A stretch of DNA of 64,000 bases from Emticicia sp040253585 (lineage in GTDB: Bacteria > Bacteroidota > Bacteroidia > Cytophagales > Spirosomataceae), in contig NZ_JBELAU010000007.1 in assembly GCF_040253585.1 (NCBI RefSeq), forward strand, positions 124,001 through 188,000, written 5' to 3'. The notes under the pieces are model-generated. The model ran no database searches. It had not been told where the DNA came from and was given only the letters and a program-made list of their open reading frames with translations. The translations under genes and the position numbers were made by a program. Positions 18,521 to 27,243 of the stretch are shown here, in pieces (positions within the stretch are counted from its first letter, which is position 1; each line of letters starts with the position of its first letter).

Positions 18521-19123
18521 ATGCTGAAAAGATATATACAGATAATAATACTATTCATTACAGTAATATTATCAATTTTTTTGTGGGAAAAATTTAAAAA
18601 CTTTAACCCTTTCACTATTAGAGATATTCAGACGACCCACAATATAGTGTTGAAAGAAATGACTGTTTTAGGCAAGTTAGAATTATCGAATTTTGCTTTC
18701 AGAGATGTTGTTGAGCAAGAACTCGTAAGAGATTATATGCCTAATCCGAAAGCAATTTTGATTGTACAAGGCGAGGCGATCGGTTGTATAGATTTAACAA
18801 AGATTAAAGCTGAAGATATTATTACCAAAGATGATACATTAATTGTTCATTTACCTGACCCTGAGCTGTGTAGTTATAAAATTGATCATAGTAAATCGAA
18901 AATTTACGATACTGAGTATGCTTTCATGAACGAACAATCGCTGATGAACGAAGCTTACACCCGTGCTGAAGCTAAAATCAAGGAGTCGGCTCTTGAGATG
19001 GGAATTCTGGAGCAAACCAAGAAAAATGCAGAATTGGTGTTAAAACCTTTACTCGAAAATGTATCTGGTAAAAAAGTAGTGCTTCAGTATCGTATGAAAG
19101 CCACACTTGAGCGATTAAAATAG
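18521..19123 (+). CDS. DUF4230 membrane-anchored protein
   Basis: 200 residues with one N-terminal membrane helix (about 5-23), then an extracytoplasmic domain. The pattern TTHNIVLKEMTVLGKLEL, IVQGEAIGCIDLTKI, DTLIVHLPDPELCSYKID and a late amphipathic helix with AEAKIKESALEMGIL is typical of DUF4230. No enzymatic motif is visible and the function is unknown. It stands alone between glmM and upp and ends in a stop codon that lies within an inverted repeat. Confidence 0.78.
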   Translation: MLKRYIQIIILFITVILSIFLWEKFKNFNPFTIRDIQTTHNIVLKEMTVLGKLELSNFAFRDVVEQELVRDYMPNPKAILIVQGEAIGCIDLTKIKAEDIITKDDTLIVHLPDPELCSYKIDHSKSKIYDTEYAFMNEQSLMNEAYTRAEAKIKESALEMGILEQTKKNAELVLKPLLENVSGKKVVLQYRMKATLERLK

Positions 19124-19219
19124 TGGTTAATTGTTATTGGTAAACTGGTGACTCGAAAAACAAATCTACTAATTCTCCAATAATATACCAGTAACCAATT
19201 TACCATTAACTAATCACTA
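19121..19219. repeat. imperfect inverted repeat spanning two convergent stop codons
   Basis: The arm from 19121 (TAGTGGTTAATTG then TATTGGTAAACTGGTGAC) is matched in reverse complement by 19187-19219 (TAGTGATTAGTTAATGG then TAAATTGGTTACTGG). Each arm begins with the TAG stop of a flanking convergent gene. A relative of the TAATGGTAAAT core recurs at about 19880-19906, upstream of upp. It may work as a bidirectional terminator and also looks like a dispersed element. Confidence 0.6.
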
Positions 19220-19861
19220 AATCTTCCCTCCAAAGGCTAAATCGCCAGCATCGCCTAAGCCTGGTACGATATACGATTTTGAATTCATTTCGGTATCAAT
19301 ATCTCCAACCCATAAACGGCATTGAGGTAGGCGTGCTTGAATAAAGCGTACACCCCGCTGGCTCGCAATAGCCGATACAATATGTGTCTTGGCAGGAACT
19401 CCGTAGCGTAACATGGCGTGGTATGCCTTTTCGATTGATTTACCAGTAGCCAGCATGGGGTCGCTGATTATCAATACTTTATCGTGTATATCTGGACTTG
19501 TAATGTAGTCCATTTCTATCTCAAATGCTTCTTTTTCGTCGTGTTTACCTCTATATGCTCCTATAAAAGCATTTTCTGCTTTATCGAAATAGTTTAGCAA
19601 GCCTTGATGCAAAGGCAAACCTGCCCGAAGAATCGTTACCAAAACTACATCTTGTGAAAGATGATAAGTTTTCTTGATACCGAGCTGAGTGCTTACGTCG
19701 TGTTTCTGAAAACTCAAAGTTTTGGAGATTTCATAAGCAAAAACCTCACCTAAACGCTCTAAGTTTCGGCGAAATCTCATCGAGTCTTTTTGCGTTTGTT
19801 CATCTCTCAGTTCAGAAAGAAAGTGGTTGGCTAAAGAGTTATTTTCGGTAAGGACAAACAT
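19217..19861 (-). CDS. upp: uracil phosphoribosyltransferase
   Basis: 214 residues from the ATG at 19861. Upstream in-frame codons translate repeat-like DNA, and MFVLTENNSLANHFL is the natural start. It makes UMP from uracil and PRPP in pyrimidine salvage. The PRPP loop is SDPMLATGKS and the uracil-binding C-terminus has YIVPGLGDAGDLAFG. RAGLPLHQGL is also conserved. Cytoplasmic; length is normal for UPRT. Confidence 0.93.
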   Translation of the reverse strand: MFVLTENNSLANHFLSELRDEQTQKDSMRFRRNLERLGEVFAYEISKTLSFQKHDVSTQLGIKKTYHLSQDVVLVTILRAGLPLHQGLLNYFDKAENAFIGAYRGKHDEKEAFEIEMDYITSPDIHDKVLIISDPMLATGKSIEKAYHAMLRYGVPAKTHIVSAIASQRGVRFIQARLPQCRLWVGDIDTEMNSKSYIVPGLGDAGDLAFGGKI

Positions 19862-19935
19862 GATTGATGGAGAATGTATAATTGACAATGAATAATGGTA
19901 AATTTTAAAAAAAATCACAAACAGTATTTAGAAAA

Positions 19936-21678
19936 TTAAAATAAAAACTGCCTTTGACTCGTATTCCAGCGGAGGCCCACCGAAAAAATCATGTTCTTTT
20001 TATCATCAGCATCGCCTGATAGATTAATGTTACGGTTTTGAACCTTTAAATCAGCAAACAGGTTATGTGCGATCATGTATGATGCTCCAAACTGATAGAA
20101 TTTTGTATTAATTGTGCGACCTTGACCAATTTCATTTCCGTAGTCAAATGGGCGGGCAAAATTGTAATTTCGCAAAATATCTCCACCCCAGTTGATAATA
20201 TTTGAATCTTTGCCTTGTTGGGTGAGCATTGTCGTGAAATTCAGGAACAAACGCTTCGTTGGTTGATAACGTCCAATTAGCAGAAGTTCGGTGAAATTTG
20301 CTCCCAAAGGATGAGCCAAAGGAAGGTTATAATTGACATAATTACTGTAAGTCGAATTATGACTATACATATATGGTCTTACTAAGTTGTATTCTGTCTG
20401 AAAATCAAGGTTTTTTATTCCGAAAACATCAATATAGCGTCCACCAATTTGAGCAGCGTATTTTTTAGCCCACCAACCATCTTGCTTGAAATATTTTACA
20501 TTAAATTCATCTAAAACAAATTGTCCGTAGAGAGAAAAGTGACGTTTGAAATTATATTTAAAATTTAATCCAGCAATCGAATTATCGACACTTCCGAGAT
20601 GTCCTTCGGCAAAACGTAGAAATATCACAGGATTTAGGTAATTAATATCGAACCCAACTTGGCGTTTGCCAAAAATAATACTTTCAAAAATTCCAATATT
20701 TAGGTTTCGACCAATATTTACACTCAAATGATGCAACGAAAAATACTTTGGTGGGAGTTGTTCCGTTCCGTCGGCAGCTAAGGGAATTTGCTTGTTTATC
20801 ATCTGAGCAAACAAATTCATGTACTGAAAACGCCCAACATTAGTTGTAACTTTAAGGTGCAAATAAGGTGCAGAGAAATCAGATAGAATCATTGAGCGAA
20901 TGCCCGACCCAATGAAGTTTTTATCGTGTCCAAACTGAATTTGTACACTTTTGATGGCCTGAAAAGTAATATATCCTCGTGCCGAAAAGAAATCTGCTAA
21001 GTATTTACTCGAATCGGCATTCGGAATCTTAGTGAATCCTTCGTATGGATTTGCATTGTATGCTCGTCCGTATTCTCTAATATATTCAGGATATACAATC
21101 TGATTTTCGGTAAGCATTGAATAAAAACCCAGTTTTTTATTCAATGTTCCTCGTACTTCAATGCCACGTGTATTGGTATATGGTGTTTCCTTAGCAAGAT
21201 TATCCTGAGCAAAAGTAAACTGAAAAATAGGGCTTACATGAAAGTCTATGTCTTTGTTTTGGGTGCTATAAAAGTCAGATTTCTTTCTAAATAAGTGTGT
21301 CCATAATGGCTTTTTGCTATCACTCTGTGGGAGTTTTTCATTTTCAAGCCATTCCCAGCTATCATTTTGTAGATATGCTAAATTGAATAGGTCAGTTTTT
21401 GATAAGTTAGCTTTTTCGTCCGATTCCAGTTCAGTCGTTAATTTTACCAGATCTTTTCTTCTTACTGGCTTGATATTAGTATGAAGGCTCGATAAACTAC
21501 CACTTTTTATCTCGTAGCGTTCAATTAAATTTGAATAATCTTCGTTAAGAGGAGTAAAATTACTTTGAGCTTTAAGACCAGATTTGCTTATAAGAAACAG
21601 AAAAAATAATATACTCAATTTCCCAAATAGGAGTGTAGTAATAGAAAGTTTAAGATATTTTATAAAACACAATCTCAT
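19936..21678 (-). CDS. outer-membrane beta-barrel protein, Wzi/RemB-like
   Basis: 580 residues. A hydrophobic leader ends near LISKSGLKAQ and is followed by a long barrel rich in alternating aromatic residues, ending in RQFLF with the terminal Phe expected of an outer-membrane protein. The central pattern (GFYSMLTENQIVYPEYIR, VQIQFGHDKNFIGSGIRSM, FLRFAEGHLGSVDNS) resembles the capsule-assembly Wzi family and flavobacterial gliding protein RemB. It may bind exported polysaccharide at the surface. The family call is from recognition of pattern only. Confidence 0.7.
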   Translation of the reverse strand: MRLCFIKYLKLSITTLLFGKLSILFFLFLISKSGLKAQSNFTPLNEDYSNLIERYEIKSGSLSSLHTNIKPVRRKDLVKLTTELESDEKANLSKTDLFNLAYLQNDSWEWLENEKLPQSDSKKPLWTHLFRKKSDFYSTQNKDIDFHVSPIFQFTFAQDNLAKETPYTNTRGIEVRGTLNKKLGFYSMLTENQIVYPEYIREYGRAYNANPYEGFTKIPNADSSKYLADFFSARGYITFQAIKSVQIQFGHDKNFIGSGIRSMILSDFSAPYLHLKVTTNVGRFQYMNLFAQMINKQIPLAADGTEQLPPKYFSLHHLSVNIGRNLNIGIFESIIFGKRQVGFDINYLNPVIFLRFAEGHLGSVDNSIAGLNFKYNFKRHFSLYGQFVLDEFNVKYFKQDGWWAKKYAAQIGGRYIDVFGIKNLDFQTEYNLVRPYMYSHNSTYSNYVNYNLPLAHPLGANFTELLLIGRYQPTKRLFLNFTTMLTQQGKDSNIINWGGDILRNYNFARPFDYGNEIGQGRTINTKFYQFGASYMIAHNLFADLKVQNRNINLSGDADDKKNMIFSVGLRWNTSQRQFLF

Positions 21679-21750
21679 TAAAATATGTTATTTTTAGTAG
21701 AAATAACCTTTGCTTACTTATTTTTAAGTGTCTGAATTAAATTTGTTTGT

Positions 21751-21793
21751 GTTAGTTGTCGTTGGAAAGCAAACTACCTAACGACAAATTAAC
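21751..21793. promoter_or_regulatory. hairpin in a divergent intergenic region
   Basis: GTTAGTTGTCGTT (21751-21763) pairs, with one mismatch and a one-base bulge, with AACGACAAATTAAC (21780-21793). It lies between the Wzi-like gene and ispH, which diverge, about 150 bases before ispH. It could be a regulator site or leader structure. No match to a known riboswitch is seen. Confidence 0.4.
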
Positions 21794-21936
21794 CAATAAC
21801 AAACTTTCAATAACTACTAATAAGTATATAAGTTGTGCGAAAATACAGATTATTCCTCATTATATGTAAATCATCTGTTAGATTTGTAAATAAATTAGTA
21901 ATTGGCTTAGGTCAGTGACTTTTAGCTTCAAAAAAT

Positions 21937-23157
21937 ATGAAATCATTTGTCATTCCTGAAATTTATAAGAGTAATATCATTGGTAAAATCAAAGAGGCTC
22001 GCCGAACAAAAGATAAACTGAAGAAAGATTTTACTCCAACTGTGCTCGATTTTGGTTCGGTTAAGTTTCTGATTGCCCGACACTTTGGCTTTTGCTATGG
22101 TGTAGAAAATGCCGTTGAGATTGCCTACAAAACTATTGCCGAAAACCCAGATAAGCGGATCTTCTTCTTGAGTGAAATGATTCATAACCCCGATGTAAAT
22201 GCGGATTTACTCTCGCAAGGAGTAAAGTTTTTGATGGATACAAAGGGAAATCAATTAATTGATTGGCAAGAACTTAAACCCGAAGATGCGGTCGTTGTAC
22301 CAGCGTTTGGAACAACTATTGAGATTCAGCAGCAACTTTCTTCGCTCGGTATCGACCCTTATAAATACGATACAACTTGTCCGTTTGTTGAGAAAGTTTG
22401 GAACCGTGCGGGGCAAATCGGCGAGCGTGGATACAGCATTGTCGTACACGGAAAACCCAACCACGAAGAAACCCGTGCGACGTTTTCGCACAGCAAACAA
22501 AATGCTCCGACCGTAGTCGTAAATGATATAAAAGAAGCTGAACTTTTGGCCAAATACATTATTCGGGAACTTCCAAAAGAGCAGTTTTATACAGATTTTG
22601 CGGGACAATATTCGGAAGGTTTCGACCCCGAACGTGACTTAGAGCGGATCGGAGTAGTAAACCAAACTACAATGTTGGCATCGGATACACAAGGCATTGC
22701 CGACTACTTGAAAAAGATAATTATTGGGTATCACAAAGCTCAACCAGCCGAAGTTGAACGCTATTTTGCTAATACTCGTGACACACTTTGTTATGCAACC
22801 AATGATAACCAAGAAGCAACCTATGCTCTACTTGAAAATGAAGCTGATTTGGCAGTAGTTGTGGGTGGATACAATAGCTCGAATACTACACATTTAGTTG
22901 AACTTTGCGAGCAGAAACTCTCAACATTTTTTATACAATCGCACGAAAGTATTTTGGATAAAAATCTAATTAAACGCTACGATTTACACAAAAAACAAGA
23001 GTTTATAGGCGATTTCTTGGTCGAAAAAGAAAAAACTACTATTATGCTCACTTGTGGGGCATCATGCCCTGATGCCGTAATGGAAGCTGTTTTGTTGAAA
23101 ATTTTATCATTTTTTAACACTACAAAAGAAATAGATGAACTCCTTTTGGCGTTATAA
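21937..23157 (+). CDS. ispH: 4-hydroxy-3-methylbut-2-enyl diphosphate reductase
   Basis: 406 residues. IspH makes IPP and DMAPP in the last step of the MEP isoprenoid pathway, using a [4Fe-4S] cluster. The three cluster cysteines are visible: Cys53 in HFGFCYGV, Cys148 in TTCPFVEKVW and Cys285 in RDTLCYATNDNQ. HGKPNHEETRAT, about residues 171-182, is also typical. It is longer than the E. coli enzyme but matches the longer (~400 aa) form found in Bacteroidota and cyanobacteria. The extra length is an N-terminal extension and a middle insertion. Cytoplasmic. Confidence 0.95.
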   Translation: MKSFVIPEIYKSNIIGKIKEARRTKDKLKKDFTPTVLDFGSVKFLIARHFGFCYGVENAVEIAYKTIAENPDKRIFFLSEMIHNPDVNADLLSQGVKFLMDTKGNQLIDWQELKPEDAVVVPAFGTTIEIQQQLSSLGIDPYKYDTTCPFVEKVWNRAGQIGERGYSIVVHGKPNHEETRATFSHSKQNAPTVVVNDIKEAELLAKYIIRELPKEQFYTDFAGQYSEGFDPERDLERIGVVNQTTMLASDTQGIADYLKKIIIGYHKAQPAEVERYFANTRDTLCYATNDNQEATYALLENEADLAVVVGGYNSSNTTHLVELCEQKLSTFFIQSHESILDKNLIKRYDLHKKQEFIGDFLVEKEKTTIMLTCGASCPDAVMEAVLLKILSFFNTTKEIDELLLAL

Positions 23158-23293
23158 ATACACAGCCAAAAAGGTAATTTAGGAGAAATAAATTGCTAAT
23201 AAATATCTTGTATATTCTTTGTATAATACAAAAATTTATTTTTAAATTTACATTAATTTTCTCCGTTACCCATCAGTTCATTATAAAAAGTAG

Positions 23294-23509
23294 ATGTTTA
23301 TGAAGATGATTGAGTATGTAAAACTGATCTTAGAGAAAGTCAGTTTTGAGAGAGAACTGTTTGAAAAAGAATTAAAAAAAGGCCTTAAACTATTATCCTT
23401 CAAGGAAATTCGAGAACTAAGGAAATGGTGCTACGAGCGTTTCGGAAGTATCTACCGAGGAATTCTTAATCGAACATTTCGTAAAACCCAAGTAACAGTT
23501 AGTGTTTAA
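23294..23509 (+). CDS. small basic hypothetical protein
   Basis: 71 residues; start codons at 23294, 23300 and 23306 are all in frame. It is rich in Lys, Arg and Glu with amphipathic helices (LFEKELKKGLKLLSFKEIRELRKW). No signal peptide or membrane segment is seen. A strong terminator directly follows, supporting a real transcript. The function is not recognised; a regulatory or ribosome-associated role is only a guess. Confidence 0.65.
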   Translation: MFMKMIEYVKLILEKVSFERELFEKELKKGLKLLSFKEIRELRKWCYERFGSIYRGILNRTFRKTQVTVSV

Positions 23510-23514
23510 ATAAT

Positions 23515-23550
23515 GAAGCCCTTCGACCTAAATCGAAGGGCTTCTGTTTT
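23515..23550 (+). terminator. intrinsic terminator
   Basis: A 12-bp perfect stem (23515-23526 with 23533-23544, core AAGCCCTTCGA) with a six-base loop is followed by TGTTTT. It lies six bases after the small basic protein's stop. Confidence 0.88.
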
Positions 23551-23722
23551 TAGCGATTGTTTAGAAACAAAATAAAGCAGAGTGAAAATCTCCCTGCTAA
23601 TTCTTTGATTACTAACCTAAACAAAACTATATGATATTCTTTAAGATGATAGGTAAATTGTTTTAAGAATTGTTTAAAATCAATCGTGTCTATCTTTAAA
23701 TCTTATAAATCGTGCTAAAAAA

Positions 23723-23908
23723 TTAAGCGGCAATTGAGAAATTCTCGATAGAATTATCGAAAACTTCATCAAAATCATCGCCTTCAAAGGCATCACCGTA
23801 CAAATCTTCGTCGGTGTCTTCATACAAACGCTCTTCGCTGAGTCCGTTTGTGATTCTCACGGTATATTTCCAGTGAGTTTGGTTTAATCTAAATGTACTC
23901 TTAATCAT
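23723..23908 (-). CDS. small acidic hypothetical protein
   Basis: 61 residues. A short basic N-terminus (MIKSTFRLNQTHWKYTVRIT) is followed by a very acidic tail rich in Asp and Glu (EDTDEDLYGDAFEGDDFDE). No signal or membrane segment is seen. A promoter-like sequence stands about 40 bases upstream. Not recognised. The split charge suggests a small binding or adaptor protein, but this is inference. Confidence 0.6.
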   Translation of the reverse strand: MIKSTFRLNQTHWKYTVRITNGLSEERLYEDTDEDLYGDAFEGDDFDEVFDNSIENFSIAA

Positions 23909-23945
23909 TACTGTGTGTTTTAAATTTTACTGACACAAAGGTCGC

Positions 23946-23974
23946 ATTATACTATAAACTAAAAATTGTGCCAA
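23946..23974 (-). promoter_or_regulatory. sigma70-like promoter candidate
   Basis: On the minus strand, TTGGCA (23974-23969) and TATAAT (23951-23946) are separated by exactly 17 bases, about 40 bases before the start codon of the small acidic protein. This is the proteobacterial pattern rather than the usual Bacteroidota TAnnTTTG box, so it may be chance in AT-rich DNA. Confidence 0.35.
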
Positions 23975-24093
23975 TGTTAAGAAATCGTAAATAAAGGTTT
24001 GGCTTCGGTGTTTTATAAACTTTACTTTTTCTTAATATTCCGATAAACTCTTCCTAACATCTGCAACTTTATTTTGTAATAAAAACAACGGTA

Positions 24094-24471
24094 ATGCAAA
24101 CAACGTTTCCTTCTCGTCAAAATCATTTTCAAAATTTGCTTACTCTCGCAATCTTTATGCTGATTATCTGCTATTATGCCTTCAATGGTATTCCGAAAAG
24201 TGAGCCTTTTTTGTTAGAAAACTCGCCCGAGCAAAACAAAAATGTGGTTTTAGAAACCAGCATCAGTAAGCTACGTGCTGCAGTGCTGATGGATGCTGAT
24301 ATTGTTGAAATAAATGGAAGTTTATATGCCACTGAAAATGCTTTGGAAGGTATAATTGGGGCAAAAAAAACCAAAGTAGCCATTCGGAAGATTCACGAAA
24401 AGCTACTTTCAGGCGATAAGCAAAGTGCAGTCAGACTAATAAACGCTTTGCCGACACTGATTTTGAAGTAA
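24094..24471 (+). CDS. membrane-anchored hypothetical protein
   Basis: 125 residues with one N-terminal membrane helix (about 15-31, LLTLAIFMLIICYYAF) and a soluble remainder with no known motif. The pattern EINGSLYATENALEGIIGAKK followed by a basic helix is not recognised. It ends three bases from the convergent gene at 24475. Nothing in the sequence points to a reaction. Confidence 0.65.
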   Translation: MQTTFPSRQNHFQNLLTLAIFMLIICYYAFNGIPKSEPFLLENSPEQNKNVVLETSISKLRAAVLMDADIVEINGSLYATENALEGIIGAKKTKVAIRKIHEKLLSGDKQSAVRLINALPTLILK

Positions 24472-24474
24472 AAT

Positions 24475-25140
24475 CTATTTAATTTCGGTAAAACCTGGCG
24501 GTGGAAAAACGTCAGATTGTCCAGTAGAATTTTTTTTATAAAACTCTTTCAATTTTTTACGTTGCTCAAGAGAGAGATCAGATGACCATCCATTGTCGTG
24601 TTTCTTCATAAATTCGTCCATACTCTCATAGGTTTGGTATTCTTGATTGGCTTTCTGAAAACTCTGATTAGCTTTATCGAAATCTCCTTTCGATACCCAC
24701 TGCAACCCTTGACTTTCAAATTCTTTGGCCGATAAGACTTTTTGTACTTTTCGGTTTTTAGTCCGAACGGCCGGGTCGTTGCCAAGTTCAGTTGCTGCTT
24801 CAACAGTTGCTCGGCGAATGGAGGCTTTAACACTATCTGACTTGGTAGCTTCTTTCAAGCCACTTTCAATTGTGAGAAAAAAAGTAGGGTCAAGTCCTTT
24901 CATGATTTGGATTGTGGCAATCTGCGTTTCGGCATTTTTTCCAACGTAATTATCCATGAATAACTTTGTGATCTCAAACCTACGTTTTTCTTCATCAGCG
25001 ATTCGGTTCTGTTGTTGAGTTGTTCGGTTTTCGTAGTAACCTACGCCAAGTTGGGCGAGTGGAATGGCTACCGAGGCAATAATTGCAGCCAAACCAACGA
25101 GATTATCGAGAATAGATTTCTTTTTTGGTTGCTCTTCCAT
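24475..25140 (-). CDS. membrane-anchored hypothetical protein with helical tail
   Basis: 221 residues. A membrane segment (about 14-36) is followed by an Arg/Glu/Gln-rich, probably coiled-coil region (ENRTTQQQNRIADEEKRRFE). A TPR-like helical stretch comes after (WVSKGDFDKANQSFQKANQ). The Pro-rich end is SDVFPPPGFTEIK. Not recognised beyond this. It stands alone and converges on the small membrane protein gene, so a shared role is possible but unproven. Confidence 0.65.
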   Translation of the reverse strand: MEEQPKKKSILDNLVGLAAIIASVAIPLAQLGVGYYENRTTQQQNRIADEEKRRFEITKLFMDNYVGKNAETQIATIQIMKGLDPTFFLTIESGLKEATKSDSVKASIRRATVEAATELGNDPAVRTKNRKVQKVLSAKEFESQGLQWVSKGDFDKANQSFQKANQEYQTYESMDEFMKKHDNGWSSDLSLEQRKKLKEFYKKNSTGQSDVFPPPGFTEIK

Positions 25141-25259
25141 GAGTTTATAGTTTTAAGGTTCAATCCTCAAAAATAAAAAATAAACACATAAAATGCTGAC
25201 GATAAGTGTTTTAGTCGCTAAAACTTATTAAATGGTTTGTAGAAAAGCATCAATAATAC

Positions 25260-25775
25260 TCAAATAATGCTTTGTTTTACGATTTTAGAAGTAACCAAAA
25301 GTTGCCCTAAATGTCTTGTTGTGTGTTCGGCCGCATGAAAGAGTAAGCCAATTACGGTTGAAGGAATTTGAGCTCGCCCAACGCCTCTGACTTCGGTTAA
25401 AGTTGCCTCATTGGTATTTTTTAGCTGAAAAATAGCTTTTTCTATTTGTTTATTGAAATCTTCAATGAGTTGCTGAACTGTAATTTCAGTATTTTCTACT
25501 CCTTCTGCTTTTAGATTATACATCTGAATTTCGCTGAGAGATTCGCCACGAGCGTAAGTAAATATGCGGTCAAGTACGCCCGTAAGGTGCTGTAAATGAA
25601 AAGCCACCGAAGCAACATCTGCTGGACGTTGCCAAAGTAGATTCTTGGGGAAATCGCTTAGATATTCGTGCAATTCTTCTTGTGCTTGAAACAAAGCATG
25701 AGCTATTGGTTGCAGGAGAGGAGGAACATCGGGCAATGGACCACGCAACCAAACTTCGAGGTTATTTTTAGGCAT
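25260..25775 (-). CDS. DinB family protein
   Basis: 171 residues with the four-helix DinB/YfiT-like fold expected. The metal-site histidines are in VAFHLQHLTGVLDR and in LLFHAAEHTTRHLGQLL, the classic His-x3-His pattern in the last helix. Members are metal-dependent thiol transferases or of unknown function; no substrate can be read. It follows a terminator, so it is likely transcribed separately from the DUF2490 operon. Confidence 0.82.
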   Translation of the reverse strand: MPKNNLEVWLRGPLPDVPPLLQPIAHALFQAQEELHEYLSDFPKNLLWQRPADVASVAFHLQHLTGVLDRIFTYARGESLSEIQMYNLKAEGVENTEITVQQLIEDFNKQIEKAIFQLKNTNEATLTEVRGVGRAQIPSTVIGLLFHAAEHTTRHLGQLLVTSKIVKQSII

Positions 25776-25808
25776 TGTTTTGAAATTATTTCCTAATAAT
25801 GAAAAGAA

Positions 25809-25829
25809 GAACGTCCAATTTGGACGTTC
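25809..25829 (-). terminator. intrinsic terminator of the CotH/VTC operon
   Basis: GAACGTCCAA / TTGGACGTTC is a near-perfect stem. On the minus strand it is followed by TTCTTTTC. It lies 37 bases past the DUF2490 stop and closes the five-gene minus-strand run. Confidence 0.65.
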
Positions 25830-25865
25830 CTACGAGTGAGAATTAATTATTAAGCGACTGAATCA

Positions 25866-26525
25866 TTACTTAACTTTTATGCCAAAATTAAAATTAATAC
25901 CTAAGATATTTTTAGTGTCGGGGTAATTTTTATTTACGTCGGGTTGCCAAATATAGTATAAGCTCACACTTTTATTCTTTAGATATTCATAGCTGATTCC
26001 TGCACGGTTTCTCCAAAAATCTGTCTCGAAAACACCATCGTTTTTGTGCATAAAAGGCTCGGTCGAAACACTCAGGTCTAATTTTTTTGTAACAGCGTAT
26101 TTTACACCGAGTCTTGAGCGGAGATAGTTTTCGGCTGTACCTTCATCATCGCCAACAAATGTTTGTTTTTGTGATTGATAGGTTTCACGAAGCGAAAAAG
26201 TAAACTTATTGATTTTGTATTTTCCTTCAATGTTTCCAGAAAAACGATTAAACTTTTCGCCATTGACCATTCCAAGCCGATATCCAACGCCCGCTGAGAT
26301 ATATTTGTTTAATTTTTTTTCACCTCCAAGATAGAGGTATGAACCTCGGTAATTAGTAGAGTTTTCGTTGAATCGGGTGCGAAACTCGCCTTGTACTTCC
26401 CAACCTTTGGGTAAATCTAAGCTTAGACCAATCCCTTGACGGGTTTGAAAATCTACTTCTGATTTTTGGGCAAAAGTGACTGACGAAATAAGTAATAGCG
26501 TGATTATTTTAAGGTATTTTTTCAT
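25866..26525 (-). CDS. DUF2490 outer-membrane protein
   Basis: 219 residues. A signal peptide (about 1-19, ending VTFAQ) leads into a barrel of short beta strands (GIGLSLDLPKGWEVQGEFRT, YISAGVGYRLG, VSLYYIWQPDVNKNYPDT), as in DUF2490. It ends NFNFGIKVK. Such proteins are predicted outer-membrane barrels of unknown function. It is the last gene of the operon with DUF4956, VTC and CotH genes, so it may be the outer-membrane part of that system. Confidence 0.8.
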   Translation of the reverse strand: MKKYLKIITLLLISSVTFAQKSEVDFQTRQGIGLSLDLPKGWEVQGEFRTRFNENSTNYRGSYLYLGGEKKLNKYISAGVGYRLGMVNGEKFNRFSGNIEGKYKINKFTFSLRETYQSQKQTFVGDDEGTAENYLRSRLGVKYAVTKKLDLSVSTEPFMHKNDGVFETDFWRNRAGISYEYLKNKSVSLYYIWQPDVNKNYPDTKNILGINFNFGIKVK

Positions 26526-26607
26526 AAGAGAGAGACAGTTTTTAGCATTTACTTTACTATTGGAAATATTATCTTATCTGTGCCATGCACAGCGTGACAC
26601 AGGTAAA

Positions 26608-27243
26608 TTATTCATAAAAATAAATTGTCATACGAGTGGCATCTTTCAAGAAATCAATTTCTTGGATTTCTACTCGATGAACATTGAAACCTGTGCGTTT
26701 TTTCAAATCTGACAGTAATTCTGTGCGTTTTTCGGGCGTAATCAGATTGATATTATCGTAAACGATGTTTTTAGTAAATTCTTTCTTGATGAGCCAATTG
26801 CTTTCGAGTAAGAATGTGGCGGTAAGAATAATGCCATTCAAAAGAGCCAGTTCGTCCCAGCCGCCCTTGCTGATGGCCGAAAGTAAACCTATGGCGATAA
26901 CCAAGAAAAGATAGGTCATATCTTTGGTCGAAATGCTTTCGGTGCGGTAGCGTAGCATCGAAAAAACAGCAAACAAACCAAAGGCCGCACCCATTGACAT
27001 TTCGACTTTGTTGAGCAAATAAGTTATCAAGAAAATAACCAAGTTGAACGCAAAAAACGTCAGATATTGGTCAGCTTTTTTGTAGTTTTTGTAGAAAATC
27101 AGGCGAATTAATACAAAAACAGAGGTTAAATCAATGAATAAACGGATGAAAAATTTGCTTGAAAGTTTGTCGAATAACTCGAAAGAAGCTGCTTGGACGG
27201 TTTGTAGGGTGTCAGGCGATAGCGTTTGCTGTAAAAGATTCAT
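26608..27243 (-). CDS. DUF4956 membrane protein
   Basis: 211 residues from the ATG at 27243 (MNLLQQTLSPD). A farther start at 27309 would overlap the upstream gene by about 100 bases and is less likely. About three to four membrane helices lie between residues 30 and 140. A cytoplasmic tail follows (about 150-211) with TPEKRTELLSDLKKRTGF and a final beta strand ATRMTIYFYE. DUF4956 proteins commonly sit beside VTC-domain genes, and here the two overlap by 32 bases. It is probably the membrane partner or channel for the polyphosphate polymerase domain protein. Confidence 0.85.
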   Translation of the reverse strand: MNLLQQTLSPDTLQTVQAASFELFDKLSSKFFIRLFIDLTSVFVLIRLIFYKNYKKADQYLTFFAFNLVIFLITYLLNKVEMSMGAAFGLFAVFSMLRYRTESISTKDMTYLFLVIAIGLLSAISKGGWDELALLNGIILTATFLLESNWLIKKEFTKNIVYDNINLITPEKRTELLSDLKKRTGFNVHRVEIQEIDFLKDATRMTIYFYE

